NCBI RefSeq assembly: GCF_030407765.1
Contig: NZ_JASDCU010000005.1
Span: 165,890-229,889 of the forward strand
Source of the DNA: Microbacterium sp. APC 3901
GTDB lineage: Bacteria; Actinomycetota; Actinomycetes; Actinomycetales; Microbacteriaceae
DNA length: 64,000 nucleotides
Reading direction: 5' to 3'
Below, piece by piece: positions 13,821-21,939 of the stretch (positions within the stretch are counted from its first letter, which is position 1; the number at the start of each line of letters is the position of its first letter). The position numbers were made by a program, and so were the translations under genes. The notes below the pieces were generated by a model that worked only from the letters and a program-made list of their open reading frames with translations, had not been told where the DNA came from and ran no database searches.

Positions 13821-15272
13821 TTGAGACGCGCGAAAATCGTCGCCACCCTGGGCCCCGCCACCTCCACCTATGACACCGTGCGTGCACTGATCGACGCCGG
13901 CGTGGACGTCGCGCGCCTGAACCTCAGCCACGGTGACTACTCCGTGCACGAGAACAACTACGCCAACGTCCGCAAGGCCGCCGATGATGCTGGTCGCGCC
14001 GTGTCGATCCTCGTCGACCTGCAGGGACCGAAGATCCGCCTCGGCAAGTTCGAGGGCGGCCCCTACGAGCTCGCCAAGGGCGACATCTTCAAGATCACGA
14101 CCGAAGACATCATCGGCAACAAGGAGATCTCGGGAACGACGTTCAAGGGCCTCCCCAACGACGTCAAGCCGGGAGACTTCCTGCTCATCGACGATGGCAA
14201 GGTCCGCGTCGAGGTCGTCGAGACCGACGGCGTCACGGTCACGACCCGCGTGATCGTCGCCGGAGCCGTGTCGAACAACAAGGGCATCAACCTCCCGGGC
14301 GTCGCAGTCAACGTCCCCGCCCTGAGCGAGAAGGACGAGGAAGACCTCCGCTGGGGCCTGCGTATCGGCGCCGACCTCATCGCCCTGTCGTTCGTCCGCA
14401 ACGCGGAGGACATCAGCCGCGTCCACGAGATCATGGCCGAAGAGGGCGTCAAGGTCCCCGTGATCGCCAAGGTCGAGAAGCCCCAGGCCGTCGATGCGCT
14501 CGAAGAGATCGTCGACGCGTTCGACGCGATCATGGTCGCCCGCGGTGACCTCGGTGTCGAGCTTCCTCTCGAAGCGGTGCCGATCGTGCAGAAGCGCGCC
14601 GTCGAGCTCGCTCGCCGCATGGCCAAGCCCGTCATCGTCGCGACGCAGATGCTCGAGTCGATGATCAACAGCCCGGTGCCGACCCGCGCCGAGACGTCGG
14701 ACGTCGCGAACGCGGTGCTCGACGGAGCCGATGCCGTGATGCTCTCGGGCGAGACCAGCGTCGGTGACTACCCGGTCGTCGTCGTCGAGACGATGGCTCG
14801 CATCATCGAGTCGACCGAGGAGCACGGTCTGGAGCGCATCGCGAAGCTCACGACAAAGCCGCGCACCCAGGGTGGCGCGATCACGCTCGCCGCTCTCGAG
14901 GTCGCCGAGTTCGTCGAGGCGAAGTACCTCTGCGTCTTCACCCAGTCGGGCGACTCGGCACGCCGTCTGTCGCGACTGCGTTCGCGCATCCCGATGATCG
15001 CCTTCACCCCCGAGCCCGGAATCCGCCGTCGTATGGCGCTGACCTGGGGCATCCAGTCGAAGCTCGTCGACATGGTGCAGCACACCGACCTGATGTACCT
15101 GCAGGTCGACGACTACCTGCTCAGCAGCGGCCTCGCGGTCGAAGGGGACAAGGTCGTCGTGATCTCCGGTTCCCCTCCTGGAATCGTGGGCTCGACCAAC
15201 GACATCCGCGTCCACAAGGTCGGGGACGCGGTCAACGGCGCAGCTCCGATCTACAAGGAAGCCACGATCTGA
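13821..15272 (+). CDS. pyk: Pyruvate kinase
   Basis: Converts phosphoenolpyruvate and ADP to pyruvate and ATP. 483 residues with the A/B/C domain order: RRAKIVATLGPAT at the N-terminus, VARLNLSHGDY, the active-site Lys in PVIAKVEKPQA, MVARGDLGVELP (metal-binding Glu/Asp region) and the C-terminal regulatory domain. The start is a TTG with GGAG nine bases upstream; no ATG or GTG precedes the conserved N-terminus. A strong hairpin follows the stop. Confidence 0.96.
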   Translation: MRRAKIVATLGPATSTYDTVRALIDAGVDVARLNLSHGDYSVHENNYANVRKAADDAGRAVSILVDLQGPKIRLGKFEGGPYELAKGDIFKITTEDIIGNKEISGTTFKGLPNDVKPGDFLLIDDGKVRVEVVETDGVTVTTRVIVAGAVSNNKGINLPGVAVNVPALSEKDEEDLRWGLRIGADLIALSFVRNAEDISRVHEIMAEEGVKVPVIAKVEKPQAVDALEEIVDAFDAIMVARGDLGVELPLEAVPIVQKRAVELARRMAKPVIVATQMLESMINSPVPTRAETSDVANAVLDGADAVMLSGETSVGDYPVVVVETMARIIESTEEHGLERIAKLTTKPRTQGGAITLAALEVAEFVEAKYLCVFTQSGDSARRLSRLRSRIPMIAFTPEPGIRRRMALTWGIQSKLVDMVQHTDLMYLQVDDYLLSSGLAVEGDKVVVISGSPPGIVGSTNDIRVHKVGDAVNGAAPIYKEATI

Positions 15273-15287
15273 TCGAGGTCGCACAGC

Positions 15288-15317
15288 GAAGGGGCGGAAC
15301 GATTGTTCCGCCCCTTC
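15288..15317 (+). terminator. Hairpin terminator after pyk
   Basis: A perfect 13-bp inverted repeat (gaaggggcggaac / gttccgccccttc) with a 4-base loop lies 15 bases past the pyk stop. No clear U-tract follows, which is common in actinobacterial terminators. It closes the his-trp-glt-pyk block. Confidence 0.8.
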
Positions 15318-15383
15318 GTCGTCCACTCGGCGATGCTCCACGCGATGGTGTCAACCGGCTGGCGTAGGAGTGGGGACCGCACC

Positions 15384-15389
15384 TACGGT
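15384..15389 (+). promoter_or_regulatory. -10 element (TACGGT) for leaderless hydrolase gene
   Basis: TACGGT lies six bases (gagcgg) before the ATG at 15396. This spacing supports that ATG over the upstream in-frame starts, which lie in the terminator. Confidence 0.5.
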
Positions 15390-15395
15390 GAGCGG

Positions 15396-16151
15396 ATGAC
15401 TCTTCTCCCTCGGCGCATCGTCGTGGCGGGCCATGCCTTCCGTCTGCACGAAAGCACTGAGACGAAGGCGTCGGATGCCGTCATGTACGTGCTGATCCAC
15501 GGCGTCGGCATGTCCCATCGCTACTTCGCTCGTCTGCACGAGACCCTGCCGGAGTCCGCGCGGGTGATCTCGATCGACCTCCCCGGTTTCGCCGGGCTTC
15601 CACAGCCGGAGCGCGATCTCGAGGTCCCCGAGATGGGACGCCTGCTGGCGGAGCTCGTCGCCATGCTGGGCCCTGAGCGCGTCGTCTACGTCGGGCATTC
15701 GATGGGAGCCCAATGGGTGCTCGAGGCTGCGCGCGCGCATCCAGAGCACGTCGCGGGAATCGTGATGATCGGTCCGGTCGTCGATGAGCGGCACCGAACG
15801 CTCGGAGCGCAGGCACGGGCACTGGTGGTCGACACGCTGGGGGAGACCCCGGCAGCGAACGCCGTCGTCCTGGTCGACTACCTGCGGTGCGGCATGCGCC
15901 GGTATCTGAAGCAGGCCCGACGGATGGTCGAGTACTCGACGGCGTCGGCGGTTCAGTCCATCCGGGTGCCGGTGCTGGTCATCCGAGGAGGCGACGACCC
16001 TGTCGCCGGATCGGAATGGGGCCACACACTCAGCGCCGCGGCGCGGCGCGGTGTGCTCACAGAGATCCCCGGTCAGTTTCACAATGTGCACTTCACCGCG
16101 CCCCACGCGGTCGGACAGGCGATCGAGGGGTGGGCGTCATCCGCGCACTGA
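15396..16151 (+). CDS. Alpha/beta hydrolase
   Basis: 251 residues with the alpha/beta hydrolase fold: oxyanion strand VLIHGVGMSHRYF, nucleophile elbow GHSMGAQ (Ser), likely acid Asp in VIRGGDDPVAG and the catalytic His near the C-terminus (FHNVHF). The substrate cannot be predicted. The reading frame continues upstream to 15303, but that would begin inside the terminator. It overlaps a second hydrolase by 22 bases, so the two probably act together. Confidence 0.85.
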   Translation: MTLLPRRIVVAGHAFRLHESTETKASDAVMYVLIHGVGMSHRYFARLHETLPESARVISIDLPGFAGLPQPERDLEVPEMGRLLAELVAMLGPERVVYVGHSMGAQWVLEAARAHPEHVAGIVMIGPVVDERHRTLGAQARALVVDTLGETPAANAVVLVDYLRCGMRRYLKQARRMVEYSTASAVQSIRVPVLVIRGGDDPVAGSEWGHTLSAAARRGVLTEIPGQFHNVHFTAPHAVGQAIEGWASSAH

Positions 16152-16807
16152 GACGAGCGGGCTGGTGGATCGCCGATTACGCCTACGCCGTGTATTGGCA
16201 GTTGCGCGCGGCCGTCGATCGTCGCGACGCCGGATCCTTCGTGACCGGCTCGCAGGTGCCGATCGTGATCCTCCCCGGAGTGTACGAGACATGGCGGTTC
16301 ATGCAGCCCCTCATCACGGCGCTGCACGCCCGGGGCCACCCCGTGCATGTCCTCGATTCGCTCCGGCACAACCGGCAGCCCGTCGTCGAATCGGCTCAGC
16401 TCATGACCGAGTTCCTCGAGGCGGCACAGCTCACCGATGCGCTCATCGTCGCACACAGCAAGGGCGGCCTCGCGGGCAAGATGGCGATGGCGGGCCCTGC
16501 CGGCTTCCGCGTACGCGCCATGGTGGCCGTGGCGACGCCCTTCGGCGGTTCCCGCTATGCACGGATGCTGCCGGTCCGGTCTCTCCGAGCGTTCTCGCCC
16601 TCGGATCCGTCGATCATGCAGCTCGCGCATCGACGCGATGTCAACGAACGGATCGTGTCGATCTACGGTGAGTTCGACCCGCACATCCCCGAGGGCAGTG
16701 AGCTCGGCGGCGCGATGAAGAACGTCCGTCTCGAAACCGGAGGTCACTTCCGGGTTCTCGCGAACCCCCGGGTCCTCGCGGAGGTCGCCGCGCTGTCCGA
16801 GCGGTGA
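16130..16807 (+). CDS. Alpha/beta hydrolase, lipase-like
   Basis: 225 residues. The nucleophile region reads IVAHSKGGLAGK, that is AHSKGG in place of GxSxG, as in triacylglycerol lipase and PGAP1-like proteins; VILPGVYETW is the oxyanion loop, and the terminal GGHFRVL supplies the His. The GTG at 16130 gives a basic N-terminus followed by a hydrophobic stretch (WWIADYAYAVYW), so membrane association is possible. It starts inside the preceding hydrolase gene. Confidence 0.75.
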   Translation: MGVIRALRRAGWWIADYAYAVYWQLRAAVDRRDAGSFVTGSQVPIVILPGVYETWRFMQPLITALHARGHPVHVLDSLRHNRQPVVESAQLMTEFLEAAQLTDALIVAHSKGGLAGKMAMAGPAGFRVRAMVAVATPFGGSRYARMLPVRSLRAFSPSDPSIMQLAHRRDVNERIVSIYGEFDPHIPEGSELGGAMKNVRLETGGHFRVLANPRVLAEVAALSER

Positions 16808-17385
16808 GCGACGACGGGTCGATGCTCGCGCCTCACGCCCTCCTGTCACGGCAGCGCGGCCTCTCAGGTGCCGGGCTGTACTCTGGTCGAGGCGCAGGCC
16901 CACCGCACAGCGACGGGTCCGCACCCACACCCATGGATGACCTGACCATCGACCCCACCGTGGCCGAGCGACACGATCGCTCCCGCCCGCTGGTCGGAGC
17001 GCCGCTGGAGCCGGACGATGCCCCACCGCTGTCCGGAAAGCCGGGAAGCATCGGCGTCCGGTATCGCCTCAAGCGCCGATTCCGCACGTACGATGCCATC
17101 GCATGCGTCCCCGTCTATCTGGCACAGACGAGCGCGCGTCACACGATCCTGGCCCCGGGCGGCGCCCGGATCCACGGCGGACGAGCATTCGAGCCGGTGC
17201 TGGTGGGCGGGGCGGGCGTCGACGCGACGGACGACAACCTCGACGCGATCATCCGAGCCATGGTCCCTCGAACCGTGGTCACTGCCGATCATCCCGCGGT
17301 CGCGGAGCGGATGATCCTCGAGTCGATGCGACCCGCTCTTGATCGTTACCTGCTGATCGACGGTCGGGTATGGATCAGCATCTGA
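16804..17385 (+). CDS. Hypothetical protein
   Basis: I do not recognise this protein. From the GTG at 16804, which overlaps the preceding stop by 4 bases, it is 193 residues; from the ATG at 16933 it is 150 residues, and the conserved-looking part starts about there. The N-terminal third is polar and probably disordered. The rest has a basic patch (RYRLKRRFRTYD) and a compact C-terminal half with alternating hydrophobic segments (VPRTVVTADHP, RYLLIDGRVWISI). No signal peptide or membrane helix. It converges on tRNA-Leu. Confidence 0.5.
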   Translation: MSDDGSMLAPHALLSRQRGLSGAGLYSGRGAGPPHSDGSAPTPMDDLTIDPTVAERHDRSRPLVGAPLEPDDAPPLSGKPGSIGVRYRLKRRFRTYDAIACVPVYLAQTSARHTILAPGGARIHGGRAFEPVLVGGAGVDATDDNLDAIIRAMVPRTVVTADHPAVAERMILESMRPALDRYLLIDGRVWISI

Positions 17386-17392
17386 TCTGATG

Positions 17393-17475
17393 TGCCGGCG
17401 GTGGGACTCGAACCCACACGCCCTTTCGGACAAAGCATTTTGAGTGCTCCGCGTCTGCCATTCCGCCACGCCGGC
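17393..17475 (-). tRNA. tRNA-Leu (anticodon CAA)
   Basis: Read on the minus strand the sequence folds as a class II tRNA: acceptor GCCGGCG/CGCCGGC, D-arm with GGAATGGCAGAC, anticodon stem GAGCA/TGCTT with loop CTCAAAA (anticodon CAA, reading UUG), a long variable arm TGTCCGAAAGGGCGT, and T-loop GGTTCGAGTCC. The discriminator base is A and CCA is not encoded. A TAAAGT at 17499-17494 on the minus strand could be its -10. Confidence 0.95.
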
Positions 17476-17564
17476 TCGTGTGTCGCGTCTACGACTTTAG
17501 CGCAGGCCATCTGCGCTCACCCGCACCCGCCGCGCCGTCGGGGGACCTCCGAGGTCGTCTCCAC

Positions 17565-17570
17565 TAGGAT
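17565..17570 (+). promoter_or_regulatory. -10 element (TAGGAT) for leaderless pdtaR
   Basis: TAGGAT lies six bases (gggtct) before the GTG at 17577. A 13-base palindrome GACCTC-C-GAGGTC at 17544-17556 sits where the -35 region would be and could be an operator. Confidence 0.5.
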
Positions 17571-17576
17571 GGGTCT

Positions 17577-18197
17577 GTGACCGAGCAAGAACAGGCAGCA
17601 GAAGAGCCCACGTCATCCGCACCCCGACGCGTCGTCGTCGCCGAGGACGAGTCGCTGATCCGGCTCGACATCGTCGAGATCCTCCGCGACAACGGCTTCG
17701 ACGTCGTCGGTGAGGCGGGTGACGGCGAGACCGCGGTGGCGCTCGCGACCGAGCTGCGCCCGGACCTCGTCATCATGGACGTCAAGATGCCGCAGCTCGA
17801 CGGCATCAGCGCGGCTGAGAAGCTGCACAAGGGCAACATCGCCCCCGTCGTACTTCTCACGGCGTTCAGCCAGAAGGAGCTCGTCGAGCGCGCGAGCGAA
17901 GCCGGAGCACTGGCCTACGTGGTCAAGCCCTTCACCCCGAACGACCTGTTGCCCGCGATCGAGATCGCCCTCGCCCGCCACGAGCAGATCATCACGCTCG
18001 AGGCCGAGGTCGCCGACATGGTCGAGCGCTTCGAGACCCGCAAGCTCGTCGACCGGGCCAAGGGCCTGCTGAACGAGAAGATGGGCCTCTCCGAGCCTGA
18101 GGCGTTCCGCTGGATCCAGAAGGCATCGATGGATCGCCGCCTCACGATGCAGGATGTCGCCAAGGCGATCATCGAGCAGCTCGCTCCGAAGAAGTAG
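17577..18197 (+). CDS. pdtaR: ANTAR-domain response regulator, PdtaR-like
   Basis: 206 residues: an N-terminal receiver domain (acidic pair in VVVAEDESLIRLD, phosphoacceptor Asp in LVIMDVKMPQLDG, Thr in VLLTAFSQ, Lys in YVVKPF) and a C-terminal ANTAR RNA-binding domain (about 145-200, with LVDRAKGLLNEKMGLSEPEAFRWIQKASMDRR). This matches mycobacterial PdtaR (Rv1626), which after phosphorylation by PdtaS binds RNA stem-loops to change termination. No histidine kinase is adjacent. The next gene follows within 4 bases. Confidence 0.92.
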   Translation: MTEQEQAAEEPTSSAPRRVVVAEDESLIRLDIVEILRDNGFDVVGEAGDGETAVALATELRPDLVIMDVKMPQLDGISAAEKLHKGNIAPVVLLTAFSQKELVERASEAGALAYVVKPFTPNDLLPAIEIALARHEQIITLEAEVADMVERFETRKLVDRAKGLLNEKMGLSEPEAFRWIQKASMDRRLTMQDVAKAIIEQLAPKK

Positions 18198-18200
18198 TCT

Positions 18201-18764
18201 TTGCTGCGGCTCGACGCGGAGCACCTCCTGCGTCCGGTGCGGATCGGCGACGGCGCTGCACTGGCGAGAGCGTATTCGGCGAACCGAGAGCATCTCGCAC
18301 CCTGGGAGCCCCTCAGATCGCCGGAGTTCTTCACCCCGGAGTGGCAGGAGTTCCACGCCGAGCAGTGCGTGTTGGAAGCATCCTCCGGACGCAACATCCG
18401 CTTCGTGATCGAGTCGTCCGACGGAGAGATCCGCGGACGCATCAACCTCAACAACATCGTTCGCGGTGCGTTCTGGAATGCCGATCTGGGCTACTGGATC
18501 GATAAGACCCGTCTCCGTCGCGGTCTCGCATCCCGCGGAGTGCGTCATGTCGCGGCGTTCGCACGGGACGAGGTGCGATTGCACCGCCTGCAGGCGGCCA
18601 CGCTGCTGCACAACTCCGGTTCACAGCGAGTCCTCGCGGACAACGGCTTCGAGCGCATCGGCATCGCACCGCAGTATCTGCGGATCGCGGGGGAGTGGCA
18701 GGACCACCTTCTGTTCCAGGTGCTGCTGGACGAGCCGCTCAGCGAGCCTCGGGAACGTCCTTGA
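18201..18764 (+). CDS. GNAT acetyltransferase, RimJ/RimL-like
   Basis: 187 residues of the GNAT fold with the RimJ/RimL pattern: LRPVRIGDGAALARAYSANREHL at the N-terminus, the acetyl-CoA loop region RRGLASRGVRHVAAFA, and NSGSQRVLADNGFERIGIAP at the C-terminus. Such proteins acetylate N-terminal amines of ribosomal or other proteins. It starts with TTG 3 bases after the pdtaR stop and is co-transcribed. Its tail overlaps the end of the convergent thioesterase gene by 26 bases. Confidence 0.85.
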   Translation: MLRLDAEHLLRPVRIGDGAALARAYSANREHLAPWEPLRSPEFFTPEWQEFHAEQCVLEASSGRNIRFVIESSDGEIRGRINLNNIVRGAFWNADLGYWIDKTRLRRGLASRGVRHVAAFARDEVRLHRLQAATLLHNSGSQRVLADNGFERIGIAPQYLRIAGEWQDHLLFQVLLDEPLSEPRERP

Positions 18765-19167
18765 TCATGTTGGTGATCCGGATCGTCGAGCACCGGCGGC
18801 CCTGATCGTCGGAGACGACGATCTCGTGCACCGTGATGCTGCGTCCGAGGTGCACGGGCGTGCACACCCCGGTCACCACGCCGGACGTCGCCGAGCGGGT
18901 GTGCGTGGCGTTGATGTCGACACCGACAGCCAGTCGCCCTGGACCCGCGTGCAGGTTGGCGGCCATGGATCCCAGCGACTCGCCGAGCACCACATAGGCG
19001 CCGCCGTGCATGAGGCCGACGGGCTGGGTGTTGCCCTCGACCGGAAGCGTGGCGACGCAGCGCTCGGTGGTGAACTCGAGGAACTCCATGCCCATCTTCT
19101 GAGCGAGGGCACCCATTCCACGGGCTGTCGCCCAGTCGAGTCCTGCACTGGTCGCGGTGTCGCTCAT
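18739..19167 (-). CDS. Hotdog-fold thioesterase, PaaI-like
   Basis: 142 residues of the PaaI/YdiI thioesterase family, which hydrolyse acyl-CoA esters. The signature is QPVGLMHGGAYVVLGESLGSMAAN (catalytic acidic residue on the central helix), followed by VDINATHTRSATSG. It has a strong GAGGAGG ribosome-binding site and is divergent from polA with 45 bases between the starts. Confidence 0.88.
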   Translation of the reverse strand: MSDTATSAGLDWATARGMGALAQKMGMEFLEFTTERCVATLPVEGNTQPVGLMHGGAYVVLGESLGSMAANLHAGPGRLAVGVDINATHTRSATSGVVTGVCTPVHLGRSITVHEIVVSDDQGRRCSTIRITNMIKDVPEAR

Positions 19168-19200
19168 GGTTCCTCCTCAGCGGGTGTCTGTCGTCCTCGT

Positions 19201-19206
19201 TAGGCT
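19201..19206 (+). promoter_or_regulatory. -10 element (TAGGCT) for leaderless polA
   Basis: TAGGCT lies six bases (gacagg) before the polA GTG at 19213. Confidence 0.55.
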
Positions 19207-19212
19207 GACAGG

Positions 19213-21846
19213 GTGACGGACTCCGCAAAGCCTACTCTCATGGTCGTCGACGGCCATTCGCTCGCCTATCGTGCCTTCTTCGCCCTCCCGGTCGAGAACT
19301 TCACGACCAAAGACAATCAGCACACGAACGCCATCTACGGCTTCCTGTCGATGCTGGTGAACCTCATCAAGGCCGAGCAGCCGACGCACATGGCGATCGC
19401 TTTCGACACCTCACGTCACTCGTTCCGTACGGACGTCTACCCGGAGTACAAGGCGACCCGCTCCGAGTCCCCGCAGGAGTTCAAGGGGCAGATTCCGCTC
19501 CTGCAGGACTGTCTCGCCGCGATGTCCATCCCGGTGCTCACGAAAGAGGGGGTCGAGGCCGACGACATCCTCGCGACCCTCGCGGCGCAGGGCGCCGAGC
19601 AGGGTTATGACGTGCTCGTGGTGTCCGGCGACCGCGACACCATCCAGCTGGTCACGGACGACGTCACGCTGCTGTACCCGTCGGTGCAGGGCGTCTCGCA
19701 GCTCAAGCGGTACGACCCGGTGACCGTGCAGGAGCGCTACGGCGTGCGGCCCGAGCAGTACCCCGACATCGCGGCTCTCGTCGGCGAGACGAGCGACAAC
19801 CTTCCCGGTGTGCCCAAAGTGGGCGAGAAGACGGCCGTGAAGTGGCTGACCCAGTTCGGTTCGCTTGACGATCTGCTCGAGCGCTCAGACGAGATCAAGG
19901 GCGTCGTGGGCGGCAATCTGCGTGACCACATCGAAGACGTGCGGCGTAATCGTCGGCTCAACCGTCTGCTGCGGGACGTCGAACTCCCCGTCGCGCCCGA
20001 CGACCTCGCCGTCACGCCGATCGATGCCCAGGCCGTACGCGACATCTTCGCCCGTCTCGAGTTCCGGACCCTGCTGCCTCGCGTCTTCGAGGCCGTCGGC
20101 GCCGGCGAGGTCGCCGACGACCCGACGACGACAGTGGTGCTGCCCGAGCCGACCCAGGTCACCGCGGCGGACTTCGTCAGCTGGGCCGAGGCGCAGACCG
20201 ATGACGTCGCCGTGCGGATCGTCGTGCAGGGTGGAGCTCCGACGAGGCTCGGTGCCGCGTCCGGGGGTGAACTCCGCGAACTCGACTGGAACGACGACGT
20301 CGTCGAAGTCCTGCGGCCGTGGCTCGAGTCCGCGAGCCCAAAGGTGCTCCACGATGCGAAGCCCCAGGTCAAGGCTCTGCTCCGACGGGGTGTGCGAATG
20401 AGCGGCCTGGCCTATGACACGAGTCTGGCGGGATGGCTGCTGCGTCCGAGCTTCCCCGACAAGACGCTCGGCGACCTCGTCGAGCGCTACCTCGGCGAGA
20501 AGCTGCCGGAGGCAGACCCGACGCAGCTCGTTCCTGAGACCGAGGGCGCAACTCCCTCGCAGGAGGCCTGGTTCGCGCTCCGTGTCGCCGCGGCACTGCG
20601 CGAGGACATTCCTGAATCCGTCGCCGCGGTGCTCACCGACATCGAGCTGCCGACGCTGCTGACGCTGGCTGATATGGAGGTCGCCGGTGTCGCGGTGTCG
20701 CACGACGTGCTGTCGACCTTCTCCGGTGAGTTGGCGACACGCGCCGAAGGTCTCGCTCAGGAGGCGTTCGGGATCGTCGGTCGCGAGTTCAATCTCGGGT
20801 CTCCCAAGCAGCTGCAGGAGGTGCTGTTCGACGACCTGCAGCTCCCAAAGACCCGCAAGACCAAGACGGGGTACTCCACGGATGCCGCGGTTCTCGCCGA
20901 TCTGCAGGAGTCCCACCCGCACCCGTTCCTCGGGCTGCTGCTGCAGCATCGTGAGGCGACCAAGCTCCGCCAGATCATCGAGTCGCTCGACACCGCCATT
21001 CAGCCCGATCACCGGGTGCACACGACGTACGTGCAGACAGGCAGCCAGACCGGACGCCTGTCGAGCACCGATCCGAACCTCCAGAACATCCCCGTTCGCA
21101 CAGAAGAATCCCGTCGCATCCGCAGCGCCTTCCAGGTGGGAGAAGGCTACGAGTCGCTCCTCACCGCCGACTACTCGCAGATCGAGATGCGGATCATGGC
21201 CCATCTCTCCGGCGACGAGGGCCTCATCGAGGCGTTCAACAGCGGTGAGGACCTGCATCGGTTCGTCGGTGCGCGGGTGTTCGGTGTCGAGCCGAGCGAA
21301 GTGACATCCGCGATGCGCACGAAGGTGAAGGCGATGTCGTACGGCCTCGTCTACGGCCTCTCGGCATTCGGACTGTCGAAGCAGCTCCGCATCGAACAGT
21401 CCGAGGCGAAGCAGCTGATGATCGAGTACTTCGCACGATTCGGAGCGGTGCGCGACTATCTTCGGGCATCCGTCATGAAGGCCAAGGAGGTCGGGTACAC
21501 CGAGACCATCTTCGGCCGCCGCCGCCCGTTCCCCGACCTTGCGAGCCCGAACCGCGTCCTTCGCGAGAATGCCGAGCGCGCAGCGCTCAACGCTCCGATT
21601 CAGGGAAGCGCGGCCGACATCATGAAGATCGCTCTCCTGCACATCCACGAGGACCTCCGCGACGAGGGTCTCGCGTCGCGCGCGCTGCTGCAGATCCACG
21701 ACGAACTCGTCGTCGAAGTGGCCCCGGGGGAGTGGGACGCGGCGGAGCGGATCGTGCGGACCCGAATGGGCGACGCCGCGAATCTCACGGTGCCCCTCGA
21801 CGTGCAGGTCGGGCGCGGACGCGATTGGAACGAGGCCGCGCACTGA
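19213..21846 (+). CDS. polA: DNA polymerase I
   Basis: 877 residues in three parts: 5'-3' exonuclease domain (about 1-290, VVDGHSLAYRAFF, GVEADDILATLA, GDRDTIQLV), a middle 3'-5' exonuclease-like domain (about 315-480) and the polymerase domain. Polymerase motif A is DYSQIEMRIMAHLSG, motif B RTKVKAMSYGLVYG and motif C LLQIHDELVVEV. In the middle domain the DxE metal ligands are replaced (VRIVVQGGAP), so proofreading should be absent, as in other actinobacterial Pol I. It works in repair and Okazaki fragment processing. Confidence 0.97.
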   Translation: MTDSAKPTLMVVDGHSLAYRAFFALPVENFTTKDNQHTNAIYGFLSMLVNLIKAEQPTHMAIAFDTSRHSFRTDVYPEYKATRSESPQEFKGQIPLLQDCLAAMSIPVLTKEGVEADDILATLAAQGAEQGYDVLVVSGDRDTIQLVTDDVTLLYPSVQGVSQLKRYDPVTVQERYGVRPEQYPDIAALVGETSDNLPGVPKVGEKTAVKWLTQFGSLDDLLERSDEIKGVVGGNLRDHIEDVRRNRRLNRLLRDVELPVAPDDLAVTPIDAQAVRDIFARLEFRTLLPRVFEAVGAGEVADDPTTTVVLPEPTQVTAADFVSWAEAQTDDVAVRIVVQGGAPTRLGAASGGELRELDWNDDVVEVLRPWLESASPKVLHDAKPQVKALLRRGVRMSGLAYDTSLAGWLLRPSFPDKTLGDLVERYLGEKLPEADPTQLVPETEGATPSQEAWFALRVAAALREDIPESVAAVLTDIELPTLLTLADMEVAGVAVSHDVLSTFSGELATRAEGLAQEAFGIVGREFNLGSPKQLQEVLFDDLQLPKTRKTKTGYSTDAAVLADLQESHPHPFLGLLLQHREATKLRQIIESLDTAIQPDHRVHTTYVQTGSQTGRLSSTDPNLQNIPVRTEESRRIRSAFQVGEGYESLLTADYSQIEMRIMAHLSGDEGLIEAFNSGEDLHRFVGARVFGVEPSEVTSAMRTKVKAMSYGLVYGLSAFGLSKQLRIEQSEAKQLMIEYFARFGAVRDYLRASVMKAKEVGYTETIFGRRRPFPDLASPNRVLRENAERAALNAPIQGSAADIMKIALLHIHEDLRDEGLASRALLQIHDELVVEVAPGEWDAAERIVRTRMGDAANLTVPLDVQVGRGRDWNEAAH

Positions 21847-21927
21847 TGCCGACCGACGCCACGTGACGGCGACGGCGCCGAGCTCGGCCACGCGGTACAC
21901 CGATATCCTGCGCCGGGGGTGCGGGGC

Positions 21928-21933
21928 TACGCT
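21928..21933 (+). promoter_or_regulatory. -10 element (TACGCT) before the DUF885 gene
   Basis: TACGCT lies six bases before the ATG at 21940. The six bases are GGAGGG, so both a leaderless start and a ribosome-binding site coincide here. Confidence 0.45.
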
Positions 21934-21939
21934 GGAGGG

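Noticed and set aside
19885..21900. 671-residue frame antisense to polA
   Set aside because: No recognisable domain; polA is intact.
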